In this document: one piece after another, positions 1 through 7,736 of the stretch | How positions within the stretch are numbered: position 1 is the stretch's first letter | Layout: each line of letters begins with the position of its first letter | NCBI GenBank assembly: GCA_020200995.1 | Contig: JAIVHQ010000248.1 | Coordinates: 1 to 9,434 of the forward strand | Source: Flavobacteriales bacterium | GTDB lineage: Bacteria; Bacteroidota; Bacteroidia; Flavobacteriales_D; Cryomorphaceae | Length of the DNA: 9,434 bases | Reading direction: 5' to 3' | Program-made: the position numbers and the translations under genes | The notes under the pieces: generated by a model | Databases searched by the model: none | Told to the model about the DNA's origin: nothing | The model's input: only the letters and a program-made list of their open reading frames with translations

Positions 1-1
1 A

Positions 2-559
2 TTCAGAATGTTGAGCCGGTTCACCAAGGACGGGAAAAAACCCCTCCTCGGTGAACTGGGACATTTTGAGCCCGACGTGTACCCCGTGGGTCGCCTCGAC
101 GCCGACAGCGAAGGCTTGCTGATTCTCACCAACAACAAAGCGCTCACCAATGCCCTGCTCAAACCTGTGAACGCCCACAAAAGGGTTTACTACGCGCAGG
201 TAGACCGCATCATCACTCCCGAAGCTGCTAAGGCACTTGAAAAAGGAGTCGACATCAGCCTCAAAGGTGTAATCTATCGCACACGCCCCGCGAAGGCAGA
301 ACTGATCGACCCGCCCGTTTTGCCGGAAAGGCACCCTCCCGTGCGGTACCGTGCAGATATCCCCACATCGTGGGTAAAATTGGAGCTAATAGAAGGCAAA
401 AACCGACAGGTGCGCCGCATGACAGCTGCAGTGGGCTTTCCAACGCTACGTCTCGTGCGATACGCCATTGAAGACCTGACCATTGACGAAATGATATCGG
501 GTGATGTGGTGGAGCTGAGTGAAACCGAAATCAGAAAAAAACTCCATGTAGTTCTCTGA
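2..559 (+). CDS. rluE: 23S rRNA pseudouridine synthase, RluE-like (RsuA/RluB/RluE/RluF family), 5'-truncated by the window edge
   Basis: This enzyme isomerises a uridine in 23S rRNA to pseudouridine; the E. coli RluE target is U2457. The reading frame is open to the left edge, and the residues before the first Met (Phe-Arg) continue the conserved segment that in RluE reads KPYDVLPQFT, so the Met at 8 is internal and the true start lies upstream. Counting from that Met, VGRLDADSEGLLILTNN (27-43) contains the catalytic Asp31 of the GRLD motif. Residues 116-154 hold the family signature: IPTSWVKLELIEGKNRQVRRM, then a short link and GFPTLRLVRYAI. What is visible is the catalytic domain up to its normal end. 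No S4 domain is visible, and RluE itself lacks one. A 22-base gap to the acyltransferase gene suggests co-transcription. The family is certain; the RluE subtype rests on recalled similarity. Confidence 0.9.
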   Translation, partial: FRMLSRFTKDGKKPLLGELGHFEPDVYPVGRLDADSEGLLILTNNKALTNALLKPVNAHKRVYYAQVDRIITPEAAKALEKGVDISLKGVIYRTRPAKAELIDPPVLPERHPPVRYRADIPTSWVKLELIEGKNRQVRRMTAAVGFPTLRLVRYAIEDLTIDEMISGDVVELSETEIRKKLHVVL

Positions 560-581
560 GAATGGTTTTCTTTGATGCGCC

Positions 582-1352
582 ATGAATGAAATTGTCCGCT
601 TGCTGAAATCTGCTGCCGTCGTAGTCCTGTGCACGCTTTCGGCCCTTTTGGTGCTTCTGTTTTCGTGGTTGCCAAGAGGTGGCGTCTACCCTTTTGTAAG
701 TCAAAAAATGTGGGGCCCCGGCCTGCTCTGGCTGGCGGGTGCTAAAATGGAAGTGTCAGGTCTGGAAAATCTAAAGCCCGGTGTGCATTACATCTACTAC
801 GCCAACCACCAATCATATTACGACATTCCCGCCCTGTGTGCAGCTGTGCCTGCACCCTTGTATTTCATCGCGAAGCACGAAATACTTAAGGTTCCCGTAT
901 TCGGATGGGGGATGTACGCCATCGGGATGGTGTTCGTCGATCGCACGAATCCCGAAAAAGCAAAGGCTTCGATGGCCAAGGCTGCCAAGGGCATCAAGAA
1001 AGGCAAGAGCATATTGGCATTTCCGGAAGGTACCCGCACCAAGACGGGCCGGCTGCAGCCCTTCAAAAAAGGAATTTTTCACGTGGCTAAAAAAGGAAAC
1101 ATCCCCATGGTGCCCGTGGCCATTCACGGTAGCCGCGAAGTACTGCCGCTCAGCGGTCGACTGGCATCGGGCCACATCCGCGTGGTGGTAGGTGCCCCGA
1201 TTTCCGGCGAAGAAGTTGAATCACTGCCTGTAGGCGATTTGACCAAAACAGCCCACGATGCACTTTCGACATTGCTGGCGGAGTCGCGCATAAAAGTCCT
1301 TACGGAAAAATCGTCGGGACACGCCTTTCGCGAAAGCGAACAAACTGCGTAA
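582..1352 (+). CDS. plsC: 1-acyl-sn-glycerol-3-phosphate acyltransferase (PlsC / LPLAT family)
   Basis: The enzyme transfers an acyl group to the sn-2 position of lysophosphatidic acid to make phosphatidic acid at the cytoplasmic membrane, the second acylation of phospholipid synthesis. The 256-aa length is normal. One hydrophobic segment (about residues 11-30) anchors the N-terminus. Motif I, the catalytic HX4D, is NHQSYYD with His76 and Asp81. Motif III is FPEGTR (147-152), which binds the glycerol phosphate. Motif IV is IPMVPVAIHGS (174-184). The ATG at 582 is chosen because it is the first Met after the previous stop and gives a sensible membrane anchor; no strong Shine-Dalgarno site precedes it, as is usual in Bacteroidota. 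It lies 22 bases after the rluE-like gene and 26 before yebC. A lyso-ornithine-lipid or other LPLAT substrate cannot be excluded from sequence. Confidence 0.9.
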   Translation: MNEIVRLLKSAAVVVLCTLSALLVLLFSWLPRGGVYPFVSQKMWGPGLLWLAGAKMEVSGLENLKPGVHYIYYANHQSYYDIPALCAAVPAPLYFIAKHEILKVPVFGWGMYAIGMVFVDRTNPEKAKASMAKAAKGIKKGKSILAFPEGTRTKTGRLQPFKKGIFHVAKKGNIPMVPVAIHGSREVLPLSGRLASGHIRVVVGAPISGEEVESLPVGDLTKTAHDALSTLLAESRIKVLTEKSSGHAFRESEQTA

Positions 1353-1378
1353 ATTCGCCCTCAAATAATACGAGTCTT

Positions 1379-2086
1379 ATGGGAAGAGCCTTTGAATTCA
1401 GGAAAGAGCGCAAAATGAAGCGCTGGTCCAAAATGAGTAAAACCTTTACGCGCCTGGGCAAGGACATTGTGATGGCGGTGAAGGAAGGCGGCCCCGACCC
1501 GGATGCCAACGCAAAGCTGCGCGCAGTCATTCAAAATTGCAAATCGGCCAACATGCCGAAAGACAATGTGGAGCGCGCCATAAAGCGGGCCTCGAGCAAG
1601 GATCAGGAAGACTATAAGGAAGTTGTTTTCGAAGGTTACGGACCGCACGGAATTGCCATGCTGATCGAAACAGCCACCGACAACAATACGCGCACCGTGG
1701 CCAATGTGCGCAGCATTTTCAATAAGGGCAACGGGAGTCTGGGGACTTCCGGATCTGTAGAATTCATGTTTGAGCACAAGTGCTTTTTTAAGATCAACAA
1801 GGCCGAATTTGACGTGGAAGAACTGGAGCTCGAACTCATCGACCACGGTGCTGATGAGATCTTTGAGGAAGAAGACACCATACTGATTTACGCCGCCTTT
1901 CCCGATTTCGGCAACCTGCAAAAAGCCATTGAGGAAAAAGGACTCGAAGTGATAAACTCCGGATTTGAACGCTTCCCGATGGACACTAAAAAACTCGACG
2001 AAGAGCAGGAAGCCGAGGTGGAAAAACTGCTGGAGAAACTCGAAGACGACGACGATGTACAGAATGTTTACCACAACATGGCGTGA
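1379..2086 (+). CDS. yebC: YebC/PmpR family protein (TACO1-like translation factor)
   Basis: This is a 235-aa full-length YebC/TACO1 protein. The family was long annotated as a transcriptional regulator (PmpR, YebC). Recent work on several members points to a ribosome-associated role that relieves stalling at proline-rich stretches. Visible marks are the N-terminus MGRAFEFRKERKMKRW, the Bacteroidota counterpart of MAGHSKW; the helical segment NMPKDNVERAIKRAS (58-72); and the core GYGPHGIAMLIETATDNN (86-103) followed by NKGNGSLGTSGSVEFMF (115-131). The C-terminus DDDDVQNVYHNM (223-234) is also typical. The start fits exactly the conserved N-terminus. Its place after an rRNA-modifying enzyme and plsC, with short gaps, suggests one transcription unit. 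Which cellular role applies here cannot be read from the sequence. Confidence 0.93.
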   Translation: MGRAFEFRKERKMKRWSKMSKTFTRLGKDIVMAVKEGGPDPDANAKLRAVIQNCKSANMPKDNVERAIKRASSKDQEDYKEVVFEGYGPHGIAMLIETATDNNTRTVANVRSIFNKGNGSLGTSGSVEFMFEHKCFFKINKAEFDVEELELELIDHGADEIFEEEDTILIYAAFPDFGNLQKAIEEKGLEVINSGFERFPMDTKKLDEEQEAEVEKLLEKLEDDDDVQNVYHNMA

Positions 2087-2155
2087 GGCTACAATTCGGA
2101 GCGCAAGAAAATAAAAAAGCATTATCTTTCAGGTTTACAACCAATTAAAATAAGT

Positions 2156-2722
2156 ATGTTTTTTCCTGATTCTCGCTTTAGACTATTTATTTTAGCTGCT
2201 TTCATGGCCTCAATCACCGTTTCGTGCTCGGACGACGACGACAACCCGGGCAGCAATACCAATTCCCCAAACCTGCCTTTCGATCAAATCTCTTTCACCA
2301 TTTCAGGAGCCGATGAAGGCCAAAAATCAGGTGAATGTGGAGCATACATGAACGATGTGCTCGGTGAGTACATGCTCTTCATCTACGGAAATGACGGGAT
2401 TGAAGTGAACAATCCCGAGATGACATTCAACATTGACTTCAACTACACGGGAAGTGTCCCCGTTTCGGAGGGCACCTACCCCATCAGCTACGACGCTTAC
2501 CTGGCAGGCGAAGGTTTTTACGTGAGCTATGATATCGTTGACGAGTCTTCCGACACTTCTGAAAATTTCGGAACCACCTCCCCTCAGGAAGGGTCGATTG
2601 CCATCTCTTCCATTACGGCGACTTCAATATCGGGCACCTTTGCGTTTATGGCATCTAATTCTGATGATGATGCGGAGGTCACAGTGACGCAGGGGCAATT
2701 CAACGCATTGTTGGAAGATTGA
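2156..2722 (+). CDS. Putative surface-exposed lipoprotein of unknown function
   Basis: The 188-aa product has an N-terminal hydrophobic stretch (about residues 8-20) ending in TVSC, a relaxed Bacteroidota lipobox with the acylated Cys at 24. It is followed at once by Ser25 and Asp26-29. A Cys-Ser-polyAsp start resembles the lipoprotein export signal that routes lipoproteins to the outside of the outer membrane in Bacteroidota. A Ser/Asn/Pro linker (30-40) leads to a predicted beta-rich, acidic domain of about 145 residues that ends GTFAFMASNSDDDAEVTV and then a Gln-Gly-Gln-Phe-Asn tail. This ending is common in small Bacteroidota lipoproteins with a calycin-like or DUF6252-like fold, but I cannot assign a family firmly. 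The ATG at 2156 is the first start giving the signal peptide. TATCTTTC (2123-2130) resembles the -7 element TAnnTTTG but has no partner TTG at the right distance. No functional partner is evident nearby. Confidence 0.8.
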   Translation: MFFPDSRFRLFILAAFMASITVSCSDDDDNPGSNTNSPNLPFDQISFTISGADEGQKSGECGAYMNDVLGEYMLFIYGNDGIEVNNPEMTFNIDFNYTGSVPVSEGTYPISYDAYLAGEGFYVSYDIVDESSDTSENFGTTSPQEGSIAISSITATSISGTFAFMASNSDDDAEVTVTQGQFNALLED

Positions 2723-3073
2723 TTTTTCAATTGCCGCTGCCTTTTCTTCCCGCCGCAACACCCGGTATAAATTACTCATTTATAGTCGAAAAAAAACGAT
2801 CGTCTGCGAAATTAGTGGCGGCATTTTTGAGGTAAAATAAGTACCCCTGTCTTGAAATACATCGTTTTCGCGCGAATAAATAATGCAACATCCTGTATCT
2901 CACATGTTATTTCTGCGTATATCATTTTTATTTGACACTATTTTTCATCATCTTTGTATTCACTCATAGCCGTTTAATAAAGGTTTATCTGTAGACATCG
3001 ATGGTTTGTCGAAAAATAAAACGGTGATGAGTAAATGGACTAACCAACCGAAAACAACCACAAAGACCCCGCT
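2723..3073. other. AT-rich intergenic region before the large secreted-protein gene
   Basis: These 351 bases hold no convincing gene. There is a run of eight A near 2789-2796, a perfect 10-bp palindrome TTCGCGCGAA (2867-2876), a promoter-like stretch (2931-2960), an 8-bp palindrome CATCGATG (2996-3003), and two tiny ORFs just before the next start codon (3001-3077). No hairpin followed by a T-run was found after the lipoprotein gene, so its terminator is not visible. Confidence 0.6.
2931..2960 (+). promoter_or_regulatory. Possible promoter for the large secreted-protein gene
   Basis: TTTGACA (2931-2937) provides the TTG of the Bacteroidota -33 element, and CATCTTTG (2949-2956) matches seven of eight positions of the -7 consensus TAnnTTTG. 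The 14-base gap between TTTG and the -7-like box is shorter than the usual 17-23, which weakens the call. The implied leader before the ATG at 3074 would be about 110 bases. Confidence 0.3.
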
Positions 3074-3077
3074 ATGA
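3027..3077 (+). CDS. Possible 16-codon leader ORF overlapping the next start codon
   Basis: The ORF starts ATG AGT AAA TGG and ends with a TGA at 3075-3077, which overlaps the ATG of the large gene (3074-3076) as ATGA. An even shorter ORF (3001-3027, eight codons) ends with a TGA whose last base is the first base of this ORF's ATG. Such stop-start overlaps can couple translation, but short ORFs of this kind also arise by chance. The peptide is rich in Thr and Lys and shows no known motif. Confidence 0.2.
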   Translation: MSKWTNQPKTTTKTPL

Positions 3078-6000
3078 ACCGAGTCTTGCTCTTGTTTTTA
3101 ATCATACTTCTTTGCCCGCCGGCCCTGACTGCCCAACGCGGCCCCGGTGGAGTGAGCAAGGACGGTACTCCCGCAAATTGCCGCCTTTGGGTGGATGCGG
3201 CCGACCTTAACTTAAACGACCTGGATCCAGTAACCCTCTGGGTAGACAAATCCAACTCAGACGTAGCAGACGAACTCTACTGGGCAGACAACCTCACCCC
3301 CGTCGCCCCTGTGTTTAGAAACGCTTCATCGGCGGGAATCAACGGACGGCCTGCCGTTCAATTCGGTGAGGGCAGCATGCTGGGAATTGGTGAAACCAAC
3401 CAGGATATATCGACAGACTTGAATTCAAATGAAGACATGGAAACCACTTATGAGCAAACCATGTTTTTCGTTTTTCGAACGGGCAGCGATGTAACTTCAC
3501 GCCAAATCATTTGGGAAGAAGGCGGAAGCGTGCGATGTATTTCAACCTACATCTATAACGGCGAAATTTATATCGGAATTGCCGACGTAGAAATGGACCC
3601 GGATGGGGTGCTCGGATACGGCTTTTCGTACAAAAAATTACCACTGCAGCCCAACACCTCTTACACCTTGACTTTCCTGTACAAAGCTCCTGAAGACAAT
3701 ACCATCGTCAACGGCAGCACTTCAGATGAGTACTTCGGCATTGCGGGATTGTTGAACGGTGTGCCCTTTCCGAACGAAATGGAAAACGGCTGTTGCTCCG
3801 GTCCGGGCGTCGGAGGCCTGTACACCCACCCCGACCCTCTCGGCATAGGCGGGGTAAACAAGAGTACATACAATGAAAGCGAATCGATAGACAACACAAA
3901 TACGGGAACACAACTCTTCGAAGGCCGAATCGCCGAGATATGCTACTTTGCTTACGCCCTCAACACATCAGAGCGTATCATCATTGAAAACTACCTCGCC
4001 TCCAAATACAATGCAGGCACCGCTGCCATCAATGAATACCAACACAGCAACGGGTTCGGCAACGGGGTCATCGGCATCGGGCAGGAAAGCCCCACTATTT
4101 TCCACAACGAAAGCCGGGCCGACAACCTCTTTGAAATCAAAATCAATGACAAGTTCGATGCCTTCGGGAACCAACAGGGCTACCTTCTTACCGGCCACAA
4201 CAATGGCCCGCTGATCTGGAGCGACCAAAATGTGCCCGACCCTGCCAACGTTCGCCGCCTGCGCCGGACATGGCGATGGAGCCGCACAGGAATAGACGGG
4301 GACAAAGAAGTTGAAATCACCATTGATCCTTCTGTGACCGGGTTTCCCATCACTCCCGAGTTACCCCCCCTCCCAGACGGGTTTACGAAATATGGTGTGC
4401 TGATTGAAAGCAGCAGTGCCAATTTCCCGAATTTTACTGCTTCGAATTCGACGATTGTCGAAATGAGGTTGGCTTCAGGGAAGTATATCGCCAATGTGGA
4501 AATCCCCGACGGGTCCTTCGCCACCATTTGTGCCTTCCGCCCCACCGTTCAGTTTCGCAACGAAAGTGAATTTGCGATCGAAGGTGACCCCGCACCCGAG
4601 TGGGAGCCCAAAACGGTGGAAATCGAATTGAATTACAGTCCGTTTAACAGTGTGGACGTCAATGTGGATTTCATCAACGGATCTGCAATATCAGGCACTG
4701 ACTATCAGTGGAACTCCGCAGCAAATCTCATTACATTTGAGCTCGGAGAAATCATAAAGACCATCCCCTTCGATATCAAAAATGACGTCGTTGTGAATGC
4801 CCCTTCAGTTCGCGACTTTAACATATTGCTGCTGCCCTCGGGAAGCCCTCCCGATGCCGTGATCGGAAGCCGCGACACGTTGAACTACCGCATTTTTGAC
4901 AACAACCCCGAGCCGAAAGTCACTTTTATTTCCGACAGGGTCAATGTGCGCGAGGATGACGGCACGGTGGAAATCCCCGTGAACATTCTCGGAGGTTTCA
5001 CAGGCTCTAAAGACATCACGGTGAGGAGAAAGGTCAACCCGGATGTTGATGCCTTGTTCGAAGGTGTACTGGCCACACCGAACGTTGACTTTACCGGCGA
5101 TAATGAGCAAGTGCTGACTTTTGCGCAAGGGGAAAGCGTCCAAAACTACATCATCAACATTCTGGAAGACGAGATCCACGAGTACGACGAGAGCATAGTA
5201 TTGGAAATCATCGGAGCATCGGAAGGTATCGGCGTGGATCCCGATGACAACCTTTCGACCGAAGTGGTGATCGAAGACATCAACCCCGCCCCCACCGTGA
5301 GCTTTATCACGTCGGAGTCGGAGGGCTACAGAAGCACCAGCAATCCGATCATCAACGTGCAGCTCAGCGGTCTTAGTGCGAAGTGGACGGAAGTACCCTT
5401 TAACATCTCGGGAGGGGATGCCGTGAACGCTCCCAATGACCAGCCTGACTTTGTTGCTAACACATCAGAGGTAATTCTGATCGCCCCCATGGATACGGTC
5501 GGAATACTCTACGAAATCTGTACTGACATCAACAATTGTGTCCTGGATATTTTCGTGGAAGACAACGAAACGGTTGATGAAAACAGGACCATCGAATTCA
5601 CCCTGGATGAACCGGTGAATGCAAATCTCGGGGGAACCACTGTGCACACATACACCATTAAACCCTACCGGCCTTTTGAGTTTACAGGGGCCGGCGGTGT
5701 GGGCCAACTCAGAAACAACACCATGTGGCTGCGCCCCGACCTGATTTCGGTAACGGGAGCAATACAGACTGTGCCGAATGTGTCCGTTACCGATGTTGAG
5801 GCCTGGCAGAACCGAGGCACTGCCAACCGCCCTACCGTGCCCGATGCCTTTGAACTCAACGGCCACAAGGTACTGCGCTTCGCAAACAACCGGTTCATGC
5901 CAATTGGTTCGGGCGCCGGCTCAGACGAAGGAAGGCACCCCTTGGTAAATACCGGCGGGCAGTACTCCAGTAAATCCATGTACATGGTTTTTATTCCGAG

Positions 6001-7039
6001 AGATGTAAGCGCTACTTCGCCTGCGGGTTCTAATTCCGCCAATGCACAAATGCTCTACGAGCAAGGGGGCGGTGACCGCGGGATCTCTTTTTACATCCTC
6101 AACAGGAAACTCCATATGGCGGCCTGGAACCGTGTTGATGAAAATAATCAAGACGGTTGGGGCCTGAATGAAAATCCCGGATTACCTGCAATTGTGACTT
6201 ACAATACATATCTTGAAGACAATACACCTTATGTGGTAAGCTGGCATTACGACGCCAATGCGACACCAGGGTTGAGGCTCTATGTAAACGGAGAACTTGC
6301 GGACAGCTACAGCGGCACCGTGGGAATGATGTTCAACCACGGTAATGGGGCCGCCCTGGGGGCTATGTTCGGAAACACGTCTATCGACGGTGTGCGCATT
6401 CCCACACCGAATCCGGACTACAACCGCTTTTTTGTCGGTGATATTGCAGAAGTCATTTACTTCAATGAGCCCAACCTCACCAACAATTCCCGGTTGCACA
6501 AAGCGCGAAACACCATTATTCATAATTACTTGTCTGCCAAATTCAACATTCCTTTGACAGAGGGTCAGGTTGCAGATCTTGATTTTGCAGATGCTTCAAC
6601 CGCCGAACCATTGTTCAACAAAGAGCTCGCAGGTGTGGGCCGCACCTTGGACGGGTCAACTGAAGTGGTCCACGGACTCGCCCAGGGCCCCGCACCGCTT
6701 AGGGTTAGATCGCCGATATTCAATGCTCCCGAAGCCTACCTCACGTGGGCACATAACGGAGAAAGCCTCACAGATACCTGGCCCTATTCGTTTTGGAACG
6801 CGGATCTGCCCGAGAATATCCTGGAACGTTCGGGAAGGGTGTGGAAATTTTATCAAAGTGCCCCCGATGCCGTTAGTAGCGTCGATATCGAAATAAACTT
6901 CGGATCCTCTGCCAGCGCAGCTGATTTCGCAAACGATCGCGGTCTGCTCAGACTTCTCACCCATACCAACGAAGACCCGATGGGATGTATGTGGCCCTGG
7001 CCAATACAAGCAGCATCGTACCCCTGCCCATCGAGTTGA
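3074..7039 (+). CDS. Giant secreted LamG/Calx-beta surface protein, N-terminal part of a frame-disrupted gene
   Basis: The 1321-aa frame starts with a signal peptide (1-20, cleavage likely after LTA). The order of domains is: LamG-like concanavalin-type sandwich (about 35-315, ending in GRIAEICYFAYAL and ENYLASKYN); a trailing module (316-490, with GVIGIGQE, GHNNG and RRTWRW); three Calx-beta-like domains (491-612, 614-737, 740-865); a second LamG-like domain (880-1160, with GDIAEVIYFNEP and NYLSAKFNI); and a second trailing module (1178-1302). Calx-beta domains often bind calcium and LamG domains often bind glycans or proteins, so an adhesin-like role outside the cell is inferred. No catalytic motif is seen. 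Cys816 and Cys822 could form a small loop in the third Calx-beta domain. The last 19 residues, after NEDP (1299-1302), look unlike the family and are read out of frame; the natural continuation is in the frame ending at 7578. Without it the product lacks a T9SS signal and would probably stay in the periplasm. Confidence 0.85.
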   Translation: MNRVLLLFLIILLCPPALTAQRGPGGVSKDGTPANCRLWVDAADLNLNDLDPVTLWVDKSNSDVADELYWADNLTPVAPVFRNASSAGINGRPAVQFGEGSMLGIGETNQDISTDLNSNEDMETTYEQTMFFVFRTGSDVTSRQIIWEEGGSVRCISTYIYNGEIYIGIADVEMDPDGVLGYGFSYKKLPLQPNTSYTLTFLYKAPEDNTIVNGSTSDEYFGIAGLLNGVPFPNEMENGCCSGPGVGGLYTHPDPLGIGGVNKSTYNESESIDNTNTGTQLFEGRIAEICYFAYALNTSERIIIENYLASKYNAGTAAINEYQHSNGFGNGVIGIGQESPTIFHNESRADNLFEIKINDKFDAFGNQQGYLLTGHNNGPLIWSDQNVPDPANVRRLRRTWRWSRTGIDGDKEVEITIDPSVTGFPITPELPPLPDGFTKYGVLIESSSANFPNFTASNSTIVEMRLASGKYIANVEIPDGSFATICAFRPTVQFRNESEFAIEGDPAPEWEPKTVEIELNYSPFNSVDVNVDFINGSAISGTDYQWNSAANLITFELGEIIKTIPFDIKNDVVVNAPSVRDFNILLLPSGSPPDAVIGSRDTLNYRIFDNNPEPKVTFISDRVNVREDDGTVEIPVNILGGFTGSKDITVRRKVNPDVDALFEGVLATPNVDFTGDNEQVLTFAQGESVQNYIINILEDEIHEYDESIVLEIIGASEGIGVDPDDNLSTEVVIEDINPAPTVSFITSESEGYRSTSNPIINVQLSGLSAKWTEVPFNISGGDAVNAPNDQPDFVANTSEVILIAPMDTVGILYEICTDINNCVLDIFVEDNETVDENRTIEFTLDEPVNANLGGTTVHTYTIKPYRPFEFTGAGGVGQLRNNTMWLRPDLISVTGAIQTVPNVSVTDVEAWQNRGTANRPTVPDAFELNGHKVLRFANNRFMPIGSGAGSDEGRHPLVNTGGQYSSKSMYMVFIPRDVSATSPAGSNSANAQMLYEQGGGDRGISFYILNRKLHMAAWNRVDENNQDGWGLNENPGLPAIVTYNTYLEDNTPYVVSWHYDANATPGLRLYVNGELADSYSGTVGMMFNHGNGAALGAMFGNTSIDGVRIPTPNPDYNRFFVGDIAEVIYFNEPNLTNNSRLHKARNTIIHNYLSAKFNIPLTEGQVADLDFADASTAEPLFNKELAGVGRTLDGSTEVVHGLAQGPAPLRVRSPIFNAPEAYLTWAHNGESLTDTWPYSFWNADLPENILERSGRVWKFYQSAPDAVSSVDIEINFGSSASAADFANDRGLLRLLTHTNEDPMGCMWPWPIQAASYPCPSS
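3176..4543 (+). repeat. Internal protein module, copy 1: LamG-like domain plus trailing module
   Basis: Residues 35-490 of the large protein. Landmarks in order are RLWVDAADL, INGRPAVQFGEG, FFVFRTG, FEGRIAEICYF, IENYLASKYN, GVIGIGQES, YLLTGHNNG, RLRRTWRWSRTG, then GVLIESSSANFP and DGSFATICAF. The same series recurs in the same order in copy 2 (5711-6979), so the protein arose by duplication of a two-domain unit later separated by Calx-beta domains. The similarity is at protein level and diverged. The trailing module resembles a DUF8202-like unit common after LamG domains in Bacteroidota; that name is recalled, not checked. Confidence 0.6.
5711..6979 (+). repeat. Internal protein module, copy 2: LamG-like domain plus trailing module, incomplete at its end
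   Basis: Residues 880-1302 of the large protein. Landmarks matching copy 1 are MWLRPDLIS, LNGHKVLRFANN, MYMVFIP, FVGDIAEVIYF, IHNYLSAKFN, ELAGVGRT, YLTWAHNG, RSGRVWKFYQ and LLRLLTHTNEDP. The module stops at NEDP. Its last strand (DGMYVALANTSS) is found directly afterwards but in another frame. Copy 1 has 26 residues (453-478) between the matching points. Confidence 0.6.
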
Positions 7040-7578
7040 TTGATTTCAACGCCCGCCTCAATGGTGCGGATGTGGACCTGACGTGGTCTACCGCCAGCGA
7101 GACCAACAATGATTTCTTTACGATACAGCGCGCCGATGAAAACTTGGTGTGGGATGACCTTTTTACCGTACCGGGAGCCGGAAATTCAAACACACGACTG
7201 AACTACAGTGATATAGATCGAAACCCGTTGGTAGGAACTTCTTATTACAGGTTAAAGCAGACCGATTTTGACGGCTCCTTCTCTTATTCAGAGATCAAAG
7301 CAGTACGCAACATTGTGGCCAATGACGAGGACAACGCCTTTGTATTCCCGAACCCGAGCTATGCCGGCCGCATATTTGTGAAAATTCCTCACGCCTACAG
7401 CGTCTACCGCACAGAGGTGCGCTTGTTCAATCTTTCGGGACAATTGGTGTGGCAGGGATACCTAAATGTAGGCACAGACGTTACCGAGATCAATTACGGC
7501 AGCCAACCCGCCGGTATTTACCTGATCGAATTGCGCTCCGAGTTGTTCACCGAAAGCAAAAAGCTTGTGATAGAGTAA
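6979..7578 (+). pseudogene. Displaced C-terminal part of the giant secreted protein: FN3-like domain and T9SS type A sorting domain
   Basis: This frame is open from 6925 and becomes family-like at about 6979, reading DGMYVALANTSSIVPLPIEL. Counting from the Met at 6985, residues 16-108 form an FN3-like domain with LTWSTASETNNDFFTIQR (32-49) and GTSYYRLKQTDFDG (84-97), a pair very common just before T9SS signals. Residues 119-197 are a type A sorting domain: VFPNPS (120-125), VRLFNLSGQLVW (145-156), PAGIYLIEL (175-183) and the Lys-Lys near the end. In intact proteins it directs export through the outer membrane and is then cleaved by the PorU sortase. It has no signal peptide of its own, so it cannot work as a separate exported protein. 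It is best read as the end of the gene that begins at 3074. Translation from the Met at 6985 has no evident ribosome-binding site. Confidence 0.85.
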
Positions 7579-7736
7579 GACCCTGATGGCCGCATTGTCA
7601 CCGAGACTTCACTCAAAAATGCTCTTGAAATTTCAATGTTTTCGTAAAGGTCGTCAGAATTCTCACAAACATTTTCTCAATTCGTCAGCTAAAATATTTC
7701 CAAGAAATTATCTGTTTCTCGATAAAATCGGAAAAA

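Noticed and set aside
1325..1336. Perfect palindrome CTTTCGCGAAAG near the end of plsC
   Set aside because: It lies within coding sequence, has no loop or T-run for a terminator, and yebC follows closely in the same direction.
1361..2122. 253-aa open frame on the minus strand across yebC
   Set aside because: It mirrors the well-supported yebC frame, is rich in Phe, Val and His from reversed Lys/Glu/Asp codons, and shows no domain.
3661..3913. Several overlapping minus-strand ORFs inside the giant gene
   Set aside because: They are all short, overlap each other in different frames, have no domains, and lie under a + strand frame with clear domain structure.
6972..6990. Programmed -1 ribosomal frameshift at the break
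   Set aside because: No X XXY YYZ slippery heptamer is present at GACCCGATGGG, and the fused product would still lack the segment that copy 1 of the module contains.
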